A stretch of DNA of 64,000 bases. Origin: Deltaproteobacteria bacterium (GTDB lineage: Bacteria; Desulfobacterota; Syntrophobacteria; Syntrophobacterales; Syntrophobacteraceae). The notes beneath the pieces are model-generated. The model did not search any database and was not told where the DNA came from. It saw nothing but the letters and a program-made list of their open reading frames with translations. A program made the translations under genes and the position numbers. Below, in pieces: positions 26,149 to 34,350 of this stretch (positions within the stretch are counted from its first letter, which is position 1; each line of letters starts with the position of its first letter). The stretch covers positions 62,001 to 126,000 of the forward strand of contig JAAYVE010000053.1 in assembly GCA_012517315.1 (NCBI GenBank), in the 5' to 3' direction.

Positions 26149-27948
26149 ATGCCTCAGACCGCCGTCATCCTCTCCCACGGACCGACTGTTTTCAACGATT
26201 TGAAGGTTTCACAACTGCCGAAGATTCTGCTGCCTGTCGGGGGAAGAACCCTTCTGGAGTTTCAATCGGCGCTCATGGCCTCTGTCGGGGTCAAGCACGT
26301 GATTGTCTGCGTCCATAGCGAAGACGAGGGTGTGGGCAGGATCGTCGAGCGTATTCTCGGCCCATACCCGTTTCGTTCTCGATGTGTGGTTCAGAAAAAC
26401 CCGCGGGGGACGGGAGGCACTCTCAAGGACCTCGAGCAATGGATTGACGACCGATTCTGGCTCCTGAGCGGCGACCTTTTTCTTTTTGCGGACCTGGCTG
26501 AAATGCTTTACCACCACAGGGAAAGCGGCTCCTGTGCAACGGCTGGTGTGGTCCCTGTGGAGGAGAGCGGGTGGGAGATGGAGAGGCTGGAGGTGGGCCC
26601 GGACAAGGGGATCCGGGCCATTCACAGGATTCATCCGGCGTACGATCGAAGGAGCCGTTTGCGCCCGGTAGGCATCTATCTCTTTGAGCGATTCGTCCTC
26701 GATCATGTGCGTCCTCAGGGGTATTTCGACGTGAAGGAGCAGTTGTTCGAGGAACTGCACAGAGGAGGTTTTCCCACGAGGGCGTGGGAAATATGTGGAT
26801 ACAGCAAGAACCTCTGGGGGCTGGACAAGTACTTCGAACTGCAGGAGGACCTGCTTCTCAACCGCGGCGGTCTTTCCGGAATCGAACCATGGCTTGCCCC
26901 GGTGGCGGTGGAAGGTTCGGCGCACGTATCGTCGGGGGCCACCATCCTGGATCCCGTGGTTCTGGGAAAGAACAGCCGTATCGAAGAAGGGGCGATCGTG
27001 ACGGGCCCAACGATCATTGGCGGCAACTGCATCATTGGAAAGGGTGCCGTAGTGGCGGAGTGTATCCTTTTTGACGGTTGCAGTGTGGGCCCCTCCGCCC
27101 ACATCCGCAAGTGCCTCCTGGGCGATGGGGCACAAGTCCCCGAGGGAGGGCGCATGCACGACTTCATCGTGCTCAAGGATTCCCATTCCGGACGGCAATC
27201 CGCTGCGCCTCTTCCATGGAGTTTTTACGGTTCCCCGTCCCCCGGCTTCCAGTGCGCAGCCAAAATGCGTTGTGCTCTGAACCACCTGAACAGGAAATAC
27301 TTACGTCGCAAGCGCATCCTGGATGAGGTTTTCTCCGCCCTGGTGTTGCTTTTCAGCCTTCCCCTGATGCTGGTCATCGCGGCAGCCATCAAACTGGATT
27401 CCCCCGGGAAGGTGCTCTTCCGGCAAAAGCGATGCGGGTTCGGCGGCAAGGAGTTCACCATGCTCAAGTTTCGATCCATGGTGGATGAGGCGGAGGATCT
27501 GAAGCGGCAGTTAATGGATCTCAACGAAGTGGACGGACCGATGTTCAAAATCTCCAGAGACCCGAGAACGACGAGGGTCGGTTCCTTTCTTCGGGCCACG
27601 AATCTGGACGAACTGCCTCAGTTCTGGAACGTTCTGCGGGGAGACATGACCCTGGTGGGTCCACGCCCTCTTGCGTGGGATGAGATGCGCTACAACCCGC
27701 AATGGAGAGACACAAGGCTCCTGGTGAAGCCTGGATTGGTCGGGATCTGGCAGGTCGAGTCGCATGACAAGACTTCTTTTGCCGACTGGGTTGTGCTCGA
27801 CACCTATTACGTCCATCACTGTTCCATGTGGCTCGATGTAAAGATCATTTTCAAGGCATGCTGGGTGGTGCTGCGCACCAGTTTCATGGGTGTTTTCGGA
27901 ATGTTCGCAAGAAGAGGGGGCCACCGTGCAGTATCCCAAGAGCTATAG
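26149..27948 (+). CDS. Fusion: nucleotidyltransferase-like + left-handed beta-helix + initiating sugar transferase
   Basis: 599 residues. About 1-235: sugar nucleotidyltransferase fold with QLPKILLPVGGRTLLEF and LLSGDLF, but the canonical GGxGTRL loop at the N-terminus is replaced (ILSHGPTVFNDLK). About 250-335: hexapeptide repeats of a left-handed beta-helix. About 388-585: polyprenyl-phosphate sugar-1-phosphate transferase (PF02397 type), with one membrane helix (about 395-413), FRQKRCGFGGKEFTMLKFRSM, and the DE pair in NLDELPQFWNVLRGDMTLVGPRP. The C-terminal part should start repeat-unit assembly on undecaprenyl phosphate at the inner membrane. The N-terminal part may sense or supply a nucleotide sugar. 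Follows the ATPase by 5 bp. Confidence 0.85.
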   Translation: MPQTAVILSHGPTVFNDLKVSQLPKILLPVGGRTLLEFQSALMASVGVKHVIVCVHSEDEGVGRIVERILGPYPFRSRCVVQKNPRGTGGTLKDLEQWIDDRFWLLSGDLFLFADLAEMLYHHRESGSCATAGVVPVEESGWEMERLEVGPDKGIRAIHRIHPAYDRRSRLRPVGIYLFERFVLDHVRPQGYFDVKEQLFEELHRGGFPTRAWEICGYSKNLWGLDKYFELQEDLLLNRGGLSGIEPWLAPVAVEGSAHVSSGATILDPVVLGKNSRIEEGAIVTGPTIIGGNCIIGKGAVVAECILFDGCSVGPSAHIRKCLLGDGAQVPEGGRMHDFIVLKDSHSGRQSAAPLPWSFYGSPSPGFQCAAKMRCALNHLNRKYLRRKRILDEVFSALVLLFSLPLMLVIAAAIKLDSPGKVLFRQKRCGFGGKEFTMLKFRSMVDEAEDLKRQLMDLNEVDGPMFKISRDPRTTRVGSFLRATNLDELPQFWNVLRGDMTLVGPRPLAWDEMRYNPQWRDTRLLVKPGLVGIWQVESHDKTSFADWVVLDTYYVHHCSMWLDVKIIFKACWVVLRTSFMGVFGMFARRGGHRAVSQEL

Positions 27949-29047
27949 AAAGATGCTATGGAGGCAGCCCGGCGGCTGCTTGGGCCGAGCAATGGTTCTG
28001 ATGTTGGTGACTTACTGTCTAGGGCAGTTTTCGGGATGCACGATTGCATCTCAGGCTCCATGGAAATTCCACGCCGGGGCAAGGGGATCGGAAGGCGATC
28101 CGCAGGTGCCAGCGGTTGCGGTGAACAACGCATCAGCGCCTTCACAGTCTTCTCGGCCCCCGGTCGATCCTCTCGGCCCTCGGCAGGATGTATCGTACAG
28201 ACTGAGAGCGGGGGATTCCATCGCCGTCCGTTTCATCCACAACCCGGAACTCAACGCCGACGTGACGGTGCGGCCCGATGGAAAAGTCTCCCTTCCCCTC
28301 GTGGGCGACGTCCAGGTGGGAGGAATGAGCGTGCCCGAGATGCACCAAGCCGTCAGCGAAAATTACCGGGCGTTCATCAGGGACACCGGTTACGGGGACC
28401 TGATTAAGGAAGGGGACTACCTGGAGTTTCGTTTCGTTTATAACCCGGAACTGAACATTGGAGTGCGCGTCCGTTCAGACGGAAAGATTTCCCTGCCGAT
28501 TCTCGGGGACATCCGGGCGGCGGGCGTGCGTCCCGAAACGTTGAGGAAGAACCTCGTGGCACGCTATGCCGCCCACATCAAAAACCCGGATGTGGCCCTA
28601 CTGGTGGGGGAGACAACGGCCAAGAAAGTCTTTGCCGAACCCGAATACATCACGGTGGCTCTCCTCCAGCACGCAGACCATGAAATTTTTGTGGGCGGGG
28701 AAGTTCAGGCGCCCAAGGTGGTCAAGTATGAGGGACAGATCACTGCACTTCAAGCCATCATGAAGGCCGGGGGAGTGAAAGACACGGGTGATCTCTCCAA
28801 GGTGGTGGTTCTCCGGCGGGGCCAATTCGAGCAGCCTGATTGGATTCGCCTGAACCTCTCCAAGCCGCTGTCCGGCGAAAGCATTCACAACGACATCCCA
28901 CTCAAGAACGGGGACGTTCTCGTGGTGCCCATGACGGGCATCGCGAAGGTGGACCTTTTTGTGAGGCAGTACATCCGTGAAGTTCTGCCTATCCAAAGTT
29001 TCTTCAACGTTTCAGTGATACCCCTGGATGCAGGGGGGGGACTGTGA
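27926..29047 (+). CDS. Polysaccharide export outer-membrane lipoprotein (Wza-like) with duplicated PES domain
   Basis: 373 residues from GTG 27926 (AGAGGGGG just upstream, overlapping the previous gene by 23 bp); ATG 27956 is an alternative. The N-terminus looks like a lipoprotein signal with a hydrophobic run ending in FSGC. Two tandem export domains follow: each has YxLRxGD/IKEGD, an NPELN motif, RxDGKxSLP and GD (first about 79-150, second about 155-230). A SLBB-like domain comes next (EIFVGGEVQAPKVVKY) and a C-terminal helix region that may span the outer membrane. It would form the export channel for the polymer. Confidence 0.88.
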   Translation: MQYPKSYRKMLWRQPGGCLGRAMVLMLVTYCLGQFSGCTIASQAPWKFHAGARGSEGDPQVPAVAVNNASAPSQSSRPPVDPLGPRQDVSYRLRAGDSIAVRFIHNPELNADVTVRPDGKVSLPLVGDVQVGGMSVPEMHQAVSENYRAFIRDTGYGDLIKEGDYLEFRFVYNPELNIGVRVRSDGKISLPILGDIRAAGVRPETLRKNLVARYAAHIKNPDVALLVGETTAKKVFAEPEYITVALLQHADHEIFVGGEVQAPKVVKYEGQITALQAIMKAGGVKDTGDLSKVVVLRRGQFEQPDWIRLNLSKPLSGESIHNDIPLKNGDVLVVPMTGIAKVDLFVRQYIREVLPIQSFFNVSVIPLDAGGGL

Positions 29048-29054
29048 TCCCATC

Positions 29055-29720
29055 ATGTCTGTGGAAATGCACTCACCCAACTCTCTACGCAACTCTCCAG
29101 ACCCGGTAGGTTGCTGGCTTGTCTTCATCGACCCTTGGGGCTGGATATGCTTTACCTGCACGACCATTGCCATTCTGGCCTTGGGCTTCGCTGCCGTTGC
29201 CGGTTATGCCATGGCGGCGGAAAACCTGCCGGCAGGGGTCGTCAACGTGGCCCGACCGGACTTCGGGACTCGTATTGGGGGCGGATTTGACTACGGACTG
29301 GCCAATGAAAGGCCAATAGAACTATTGGGGGACCCTTCGAAAGCCCCTGAGGTGCGCGTTGTCAGGACGCCTTTCGAATTGCGGCTTTCCAGGAGAAATG
29401 AGGCGCGGTTTCAAGTGAAGCTCGGGGACATCAGCCTGGTCTATTTCTGGATGGAGGCTCCCCGTGTCCACGGGCAATGGCATGTCACACTCACGACGGT
29501 TTATCCCGATGGGCACCGGAAGGTCATTTTCTCACGGAACGTCCAGAACAGGGTGACCAACTTTGCATACGTCGATGGCAGAACTCATCTCGAGGTGAAG
29601 GTCACCTCGGTGGAACAGACCTTCAAAGTCAGCAAGCGTTTTCATTTTGTCGTCGCACCGGAGAGATTCTGGACCTGGCCGGACTATTTCCCCACTCCTC
29701 ACCGGAGTCTCTGGGACTGA
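29055..29720 (+). CDS. Hypothetical exported or membrane-anchored protein of the exopolysaccharide cluster
   Basis: 221 residues from ATG 29055; ATG 29028 and 29067 are in frame and no start has a strong ribosome binding site. Residues about 28-55 form one hydrophobic segment (FTCTTIAILALGFAAVAGYAMA) that ends like a signal peptide (AMAAEN). The rest is polar and beta-rich (KLGDISLVYFWMEAP, HVTLTTVYPDGH, HLEVKVTS). I do not recognise the family. Its place between the export and chain-length genes suggests a periplasmic role in assembly or export. Confidence 0.7.
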   Translation: MSVEMHSPNSLRNSPDPVGCWLVFIDPWGWICFTCTTIAILALGFAAVAGYAMAAENLPAGVVNVARPDFGTRIGGGFDYGLANERPIELLGDPSKAPEVRVVRTPFELRLSRRNEARFQVKLGDISLVYFWMEAPRVHGQWHVTLTTVYPDGHRKVIFSRNVQNRVTNFAYVDGRTHLEVKVTSVEQTFKVSKRFHFVVAPERFWTWPDYFPTPHRSLWD

Positions 29721-29854
29721 CCGGTTGTGTCCACGAAAAGTCGCGGGACCATGATGCGGGCAAGTCATGGAGGAATAGGACCTCAGGGGGGCGGAGGCGC
29801 TGCGTGCGCCTTTTGGGTTCCGTTTCTTCGCAGCCTCACGCAAACGGATGAATC

Positions 29855-31366
29855 ATGATGGCAAGCACTCAAGAACGGCAGGCGGGCAGGACGGAAATGA
29901 AAATTCGACGGACAGGCAGAATCCTGGTCTATGGGCTGTTCAAGCGCAAGAAAATGATCATCGGCTTGAATGTGGGTATTCTTGGCACCATTCTTTTGGG
30001 AAGCCTGCTTTGGCCCCCGTCATATGAGGCCGAGAGCACCATCATCGTACGAGGGCGAAACTATGAGACTCCGCTGTTTCAGGGGCCTCAAAGGGAGGGT
30101 CCATGGACCGTTCTCATGAATGCGAAGGACGAAATCAACTCGGAGATCGAGGTCATCCGCAGCAGACCTGTTCTGGAGCGCACGGTCCTGGCACTTGAAC
30201 TCCACAAGCCCAGAACATATGAAGACAAGGGGTTTTTCGGCGCCATACGCGGCCGGTTGCGTGATGTCTGGAAGTCTGTGGTCTACTCCCTGGAAGGGTT
30301 AGGGTTGGTGAAAGAACCTTCAGGGCATGAATCCGTGGAGAAAGCGGTGGAGAGCCTGGAGAGGCGCCTGAAGACGGAGCCCACCATCGAGTCCCAGATC
30401 ATTCGGATTCGCTATCGGGAGGTGGATCCCGTCATGGCGAGCCGGGTGGTCAACCGGGTGGTGACCGAGTATCTGCAGCAGCATCTCAACATCAATGTGA
30501 ACCGGGCCGAGAGCAGCTTCTACGCCGAACAGATCAAGACACTGGAAAAGGAACTGGATGACGTCCAGGCCCAGTTGGTGGATCTCAAGACCCGCACCGG
30601 CATTGTCTCCTTCGAGGATCAAACCAAGTCCCTCCTTGAAAAATTGAATACTTTCGACGTGGCCCGGACAACGATACAAAAAGAGTTGATCAGCAGACGT
30701 TCCAAGGTGGAGAAGATCCGCCACCTCCGGGAGATGAACCCGTCCCTGCTCATTCCACTTCCGGAAATCGGCGAAGACATTCAGATTCAGGATCTGGAGA
30801 ACAAGCTCATCAACCTGCGCTATGAAATGGAGACCGTTTCCGATCGCTATACGGAGAGCAGTCGGCAGGTCGTGACGGTCCGCAGGCAGGTGGACGAACT
30901 AGAGCGCCAGATCAAGAACCACGTGACGGTGCTTCTCGAGCGGGACATGGCGGAATTGAGCAAACTCGAAGCCGAGGAGCAGGCCCTCACCCAGACCATC
31001 GAGGCTTTGAAACACGAACTGGAAACCCTTCCCCTGAAGGAGATGGCCATCGTCAACCTGACGCAAAAAGTGAAGGCGAAAGAAGATGTGCTCAGTGTCA
31101 TGCGCCGGAAGTACCAGGAGAGTCTCGTGGCCCAAGCGAGCGACTACAGGGTCCAGAATGCAAAGGTGGTGAGCGAAGCATCCGCACCTCTGAAGCCGGT
31201 CGTTCCCAATCTCCCTCTCAACCTTGTCCTGGGGCTCTTTCTCTCCATTATCACGAGCATGAGCCTGGCTTTCCTCCTCGACTACTGGGACGATTCTCTG
31301 CGAATGCCTGAGGATGTGGAACAGGCTCTCGGACTGCGAGTCCTTTTTTCCGTGCCGGAACTGTGA
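29855..31366 (+). CDS. Chain-length determinant / GNVR-domain protein (Wzz-like)
   Basis: 503 residues. TM1 about 35-52 and TM2 near 447-467, with a large periplasmic part between. Long coiled coils are visible about 225-265, 305-350 and 355-410. The C-terminal stretch (SEASAPLKPVVPNLPLNL before TM2) is the GNVR-type motif of Wzz proteins, with a conserved Pro-rich start of TM2. The cytoplasmic tail is short, without a kinase domain; the separate ATPase at 25415 would be its partner. It should control polymer length. Start ATG 29855; ATG 29897 is possible. Confidence 0.88.
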   Translation: MMASTQERQAGRTEMKIRRTGRILVYGLFKRKKMIIGLNVGILGTILLGSLLWPPSYEAESTIIVRGRNYETPLFQGPQREGPWTVLMNAKDEINSEIEVIRSRPVLERTVLALELHKPRTYEDKGFFGAIRGRLRDVWKSVVYSLEGLGLVKEPSGHESVEKAVESLERRLKTEPTIESQIIRIRYREVDPVMASRVVNRVVTEYLQQHLNINVNRAESSFYAEQIKTLEKELDDVQAQLVDLKTRTGIVSFEDQTKSLLEKLNTFDVARTTIQKELISRRSKVEKIRHLREMNPSLLIPLPEIGEDIQIQDLENKLINLRYEMETVSDRYTESSRQVVTVRRQVDELERQIKNHVTVLLERDMAELSKLEAEEQALTQTIEALKHELETLPLKEMAIVNLTQKVKAKEDVLSVMRRKYQESLVAQASDYRVQNAKVVSEASAPLKPVVPNLPLNLVLGLFLSIITSMSLAFLLDYWDDSLRMPEDVEQALGLRVLFSVPEL

Positions 31367-31369
31367 GCC

Positions 31370-32839
31370 ATGGAAGTGAATTCCACCTCCAGAATGCACC
31401 TTTCCTCCCATGCGGAATGGGTTAGCATGATCCCTTGGATCATGGCGGGAATACCGGCGGGGTTGCTCTTTCTCCTGGCGAGTGTGCTGGAAGCGCGCTG
31501 GTTTTACCTTCTCACCGCCGGAGCCGCCATCGTTCTCGTTTCCTTTTTCTTTCAGGACAGAAAGTTCTTCTATCTTCTGGTTTTTTCAGCAACGATTTCC
31601 ATCGGCCTGGTTCTCCACCTGGGTTTGAAACCCAGTTCCGTGTATCGATCCACCCATGCGTACCTCATTTACCTGTGTCACCTGCCCCTCACGGTCCTGA
31701 TCCCAGTCCACATGGTGCGTTCCCTGCGGGAGGGGGGATCCTTCTTCACAACCCCGGCCGCATTGGCCGCCTCGGTGTCACTCTTGACCGTATCGGCCCT
31801 GGCTGTGGTGTTCGGCGATGCGTCACCCTATGGCTGGTTCGATCTTTTCGCCTTGAGCACCTCACTGGTTGTCTTTCTGGCAGCGGCCAACGTGATTGGA
31901 GAAAAGAGGGAGCTGGAGGGTGTCCTGGTCGTGATCCTGCTTTCCGTTGCGCTTCAGGGGATCATCGCTTCCGCTCAGTATCTCACCCGCTCCAGTCTGG
32001 GGCTGGAACTGTTCGGTGCTCCCAAGATCCTTTCGAGCTATGCGGGGCTGTCCAAGGTGAGTCGTTCCGGCGGGACACTGGGACACCCCAACAACCTGGC
32101 CCTTTACCTGGATCTCTTTCTCCCATTGGGGCTGAGCCTTTTCTTGTGCCCCACTCTGAGTAGGAGGCGACCGCTTGTGGGTTTGGCGGTCTTTCTGGGG
32201 CTGATGGGGCTTGCATCGACTCTTTCGAGGGGAGGATTGCTGGCGATGGGTGTGGTCGTGGTCGCGATTCTCCTTGTTCATTGGAGGAAGCACATTGGCC
32301 TTCTGCGGGCAGGCTTCGCCGTGCTGGCACTGATCTCCCTCGCCGGAATCCTCCTTCTCACCACTCCCAATCCGATACAGAAGCGATTCTCCAAGTATGA
32401 TTACGGCGCAGGATATGGGCGATATAGCCTCGCTCTGGTCTCCATGAACGTGATCAGAGAAAACCCGCTCCTCGGAACAGGGCTGAACCGCTTCACGGAA
32501 GCAGCGTGGTTGGTGGACAACACGCCGGAGGGCATCGTCTCCCTCTGGAATGCTCCGGTCCATAATCTTCTGCTTTTCATCACGAGTGAGACGGGTGTCC
32601 TGGGTCTGGTGGCTTTCCTTTGGGTTCTCGGTCTGGTCCTTTTCGCCCTCAAGGCTCCTCTGCATTCATCGGATCCTGTCATCGCCTACACCGGGCTTGG
32701 GACCATCATGGGCTTCGTCGCTTTCCTCATTCACTGCCAAGTGGATTACGTCCACTGGACCCACTTCAACCCATTTTGGTTCCTCGCGGGGATTGCCATC
32801 TCCCTGAGGAGAATAGCCCGTTTGCTGCCCACCGGATGA
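31370..32839 (+). CDS. O-antigen ligase/polymerase family membrane protein (Wzy-like)
   Basis: 489 residues with about 12 hydrophobic helices. The region about 220-245 (GGTLGHPNNLALYLDLFLPLGL) and the large periplasmic loop about 330-400 (NPIQKRF, GYGRYSLALVSMNVIRENPLLGTGLNRF, VHNLLLFI) match the Wzy_C/O-antigen ligase family (PF04932). It likely polymerises flipped repeat units at the periplasmic face. ATG 31370 is 3 bp after the chain-length gene. Confidence 0.87.
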   Translation: MEVNSTSRMHLSSHAEWVSMIPWIMAGIPAGLLFLLASVLEARWFYLLTAGAAIVLVSFFFQDRKFFYLLVFSATISIGLVLHLGLKPSSVYRSTHAYLIYLCHLPLTVLIPVHMVRSLREGGSFFTTPAALAASVSLLTVSALAVVFGDASPYGWFDLFALSTSLVVFLAAANVIGEKRELEGVLVVILLSVALQGIIASAQYLTRSSLGLELFGAPKILSSYAGLSKVSRSGGTLGHPNNLALYLDLFLPLGLSLFLCPTLSRRRPLVGLAVFLGLMGLASTLSRGGLLAMGVVVVAILLVHWRKHIGLLRAGFAVLALISLAGILLLTTPNPIQKRFSKYDYGAGYGRYSLALVSMNVIRENPLLGTGLNRFTEAAWLVDNTPEGIVSLWNAPVHNLLLFITSETGVLGLVAFLWVLGLVLFALKAPLHSSDPVIAYTGLGTIMGFVAFLIHCQVDYVHWTHFNPFWFLAGIAISLRRIARLLPTG

Positions 32840-32843
32840 TGCG

Positions 32844-34295
32844 ATGCAGTTGCGCCATAGCCCGGCGTCCCCTCACCCCCTGATCCGAAACAGCGCCATG
32901 CTGGTGGGGGTTGAACTTCTGTCCAAAGTCCTGGGCTTGATGTTCTTTATTGTGATGGCCCGCTATCTTGGAGCAGAAGAGTTGGGTATCTACGCGTTCG
33001 CCTTGACGCTTGCCAATTTTTTCGCCATTGGTCCACGGTTTGGTTTCGAAAAACTGGTGCAGCGGGAAGTGGGAAAAACAGGGCAGCTGTTGAGGGGGAC
33101 CCTCCTGGAATTGACGGCGGTGAAAGGAATTCTTTCACTGGTGGCGATGAGCGCTCTTTTCCTGACTCTGCGGCTGGTTCTTCCCATGCACACCCTGTCA
33201 GGGATGCTGATTTCCTCCTTCGTTTTTGCATATGCATACCTCGAGTTCCTCAATGCCATCTTTAGAGGTCTTCAGCGTCCGGAATACGAGGTCGTCTCAC
33301 GGTCCCTCTTTTCAAGTGTGAATCTTGCGGTCGGCCTGGTAGCCCTTGTGGCCGGCGGCAGGCTGGCAGCCATTGCACTGGGGCAGGTGGGCAGTGTGAC
33401 AGTAGCGGTGACGGCTTCTCTCCTCATTCTCAGAGAGTATTGCCAAGAGTCCATCCCCAATTACGGTTGGAAGCGTTTGCAGGACCACGTGAAAAAAGCG
33501 GCTCCACTGGGAGGGGTGCTTGTGGCCCTTTACTTCAGCAACCAAATGGGGATCCTGGTTCTAGGGACCATTGCAGGGGAGTGGGAAGCCGGGTATTTCG
33601 CTGCCGCCATGAGGGTTTTCGACAACCTCACCCTGGTTGCGGCTGCGGTGATGGGGGCCTTCCTTCCCCGGGCAAGCAATTTGTACCAAGGGCCCCCCGA
33701 GGTTTTCTCGAGGGCCTGTGAATGCGTCACGGGACAGATCTTCGCCCTGGCACTGCCCATGGGCTTGGGGCTTGCCATTCTGGCCGAACCCATCGTTGAT
33801 CTTCTTTATGGGCCGGCATTTTCGCCCTCGGTTGGGAGCATGCGGGTTTTGGGGTTGACGCTCTGCTTCAGCTACTGGAACTACCTGGCCGACAGCCTGC
33901 TCATCGCCACGGACCGGGAGGGGCTGCTTTTCCGGCTCACTTGCATTGCGGCGGCTGTCCACGTCGTTTCCAACGTGGTTTTGGTCTCTCTCTACATACA
34001 ATTGGGTGCGGCCCTGGCGGTGGCGGTGACGCAGGTCTCATACTGCATTTTGCTCACTTTCCACATTCGTGACTGTCTGAGTCTGAATCGCCTTGGGGAG
34101 TTGCTGTGGCGGCCTGCCCTGTGCACCCTCGGGATGGCGGGGGGGGTCTATTGGATGCAAGATATTCACGTCCTGTACCGTGTTTTTCTGGGCGCCGCGT
34201 TCTATGGGGGAGGCATGTTTCTGACGGGGGCTTTCCCTGTGGGGGATTGGTTGACAGCGTGGAAGACCTGGACAGAAAAGAGCTCCGAAAAGTGA
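32844..34295 (+). CDS. Polysaccharide biosynthesis flippase (Wzx/MVF-like)
   Basis: 483 residues with about 12-14 hydrophobic helices. The N-terminal region (LIRNSAMLVGVELLSKVLGLMFFIVMARYLGAEELGIYAFALT) is typical of Wzx/RfbX transporters of the MOP superfamily. It would flip lipid-linked repeat units across the inner membrane. An 8-G tract lies at 34139-34146 near the 3' end. Starts 5 bp after the polymerase gene. Confidence 0.9.
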   Translation: MQLRHSPASPHPLIRNSAMLVGVELLSKVLGLMFFIVMARYLGAEELGIYAFALTLANFFAIGPRFGFEKLVQREVGKTGQLLRGTLLELTAVKGILSLVAMSALFLTLRLVLPMHTLSGMLISSFVFAYAYLEFLNAIFRGLQRPEYEVVSRSLFSSVNLAVGLVALVAGGRLAAIALGQVGSVTVAVTASLLILREYCQESIPNYGWKRLQDHVKKAAPLGGVLVALYFSNQMGILVLGTIAGEWEAGYFAAAMRVFDNLTLVAAAVMGAFLPRASNLYQGPPEVFSRACECVTGQIFALALPMGLGLAILAEPIVDLLYGPAFSPSVGSMRVLGLTLCFSYWNYLADSLLIATDREGLLFRLTCIAAAVHVVSNVVLVSLYIQLGAALAVAVTQVSYCILLTFHIRDCLSLNRLGELLWRPALCTLGMAGGVYWMQDIHVLYRVFLGAAFYGGGMFLTGAFPVGDWLTAWKTWTEKSSEK

Positions 34296-34350
34296 GCTGT
34301 CCCCAGCGGGCAGAGATTCCATTCCAATGCCTCGGCAATGGGGGGAAGCG

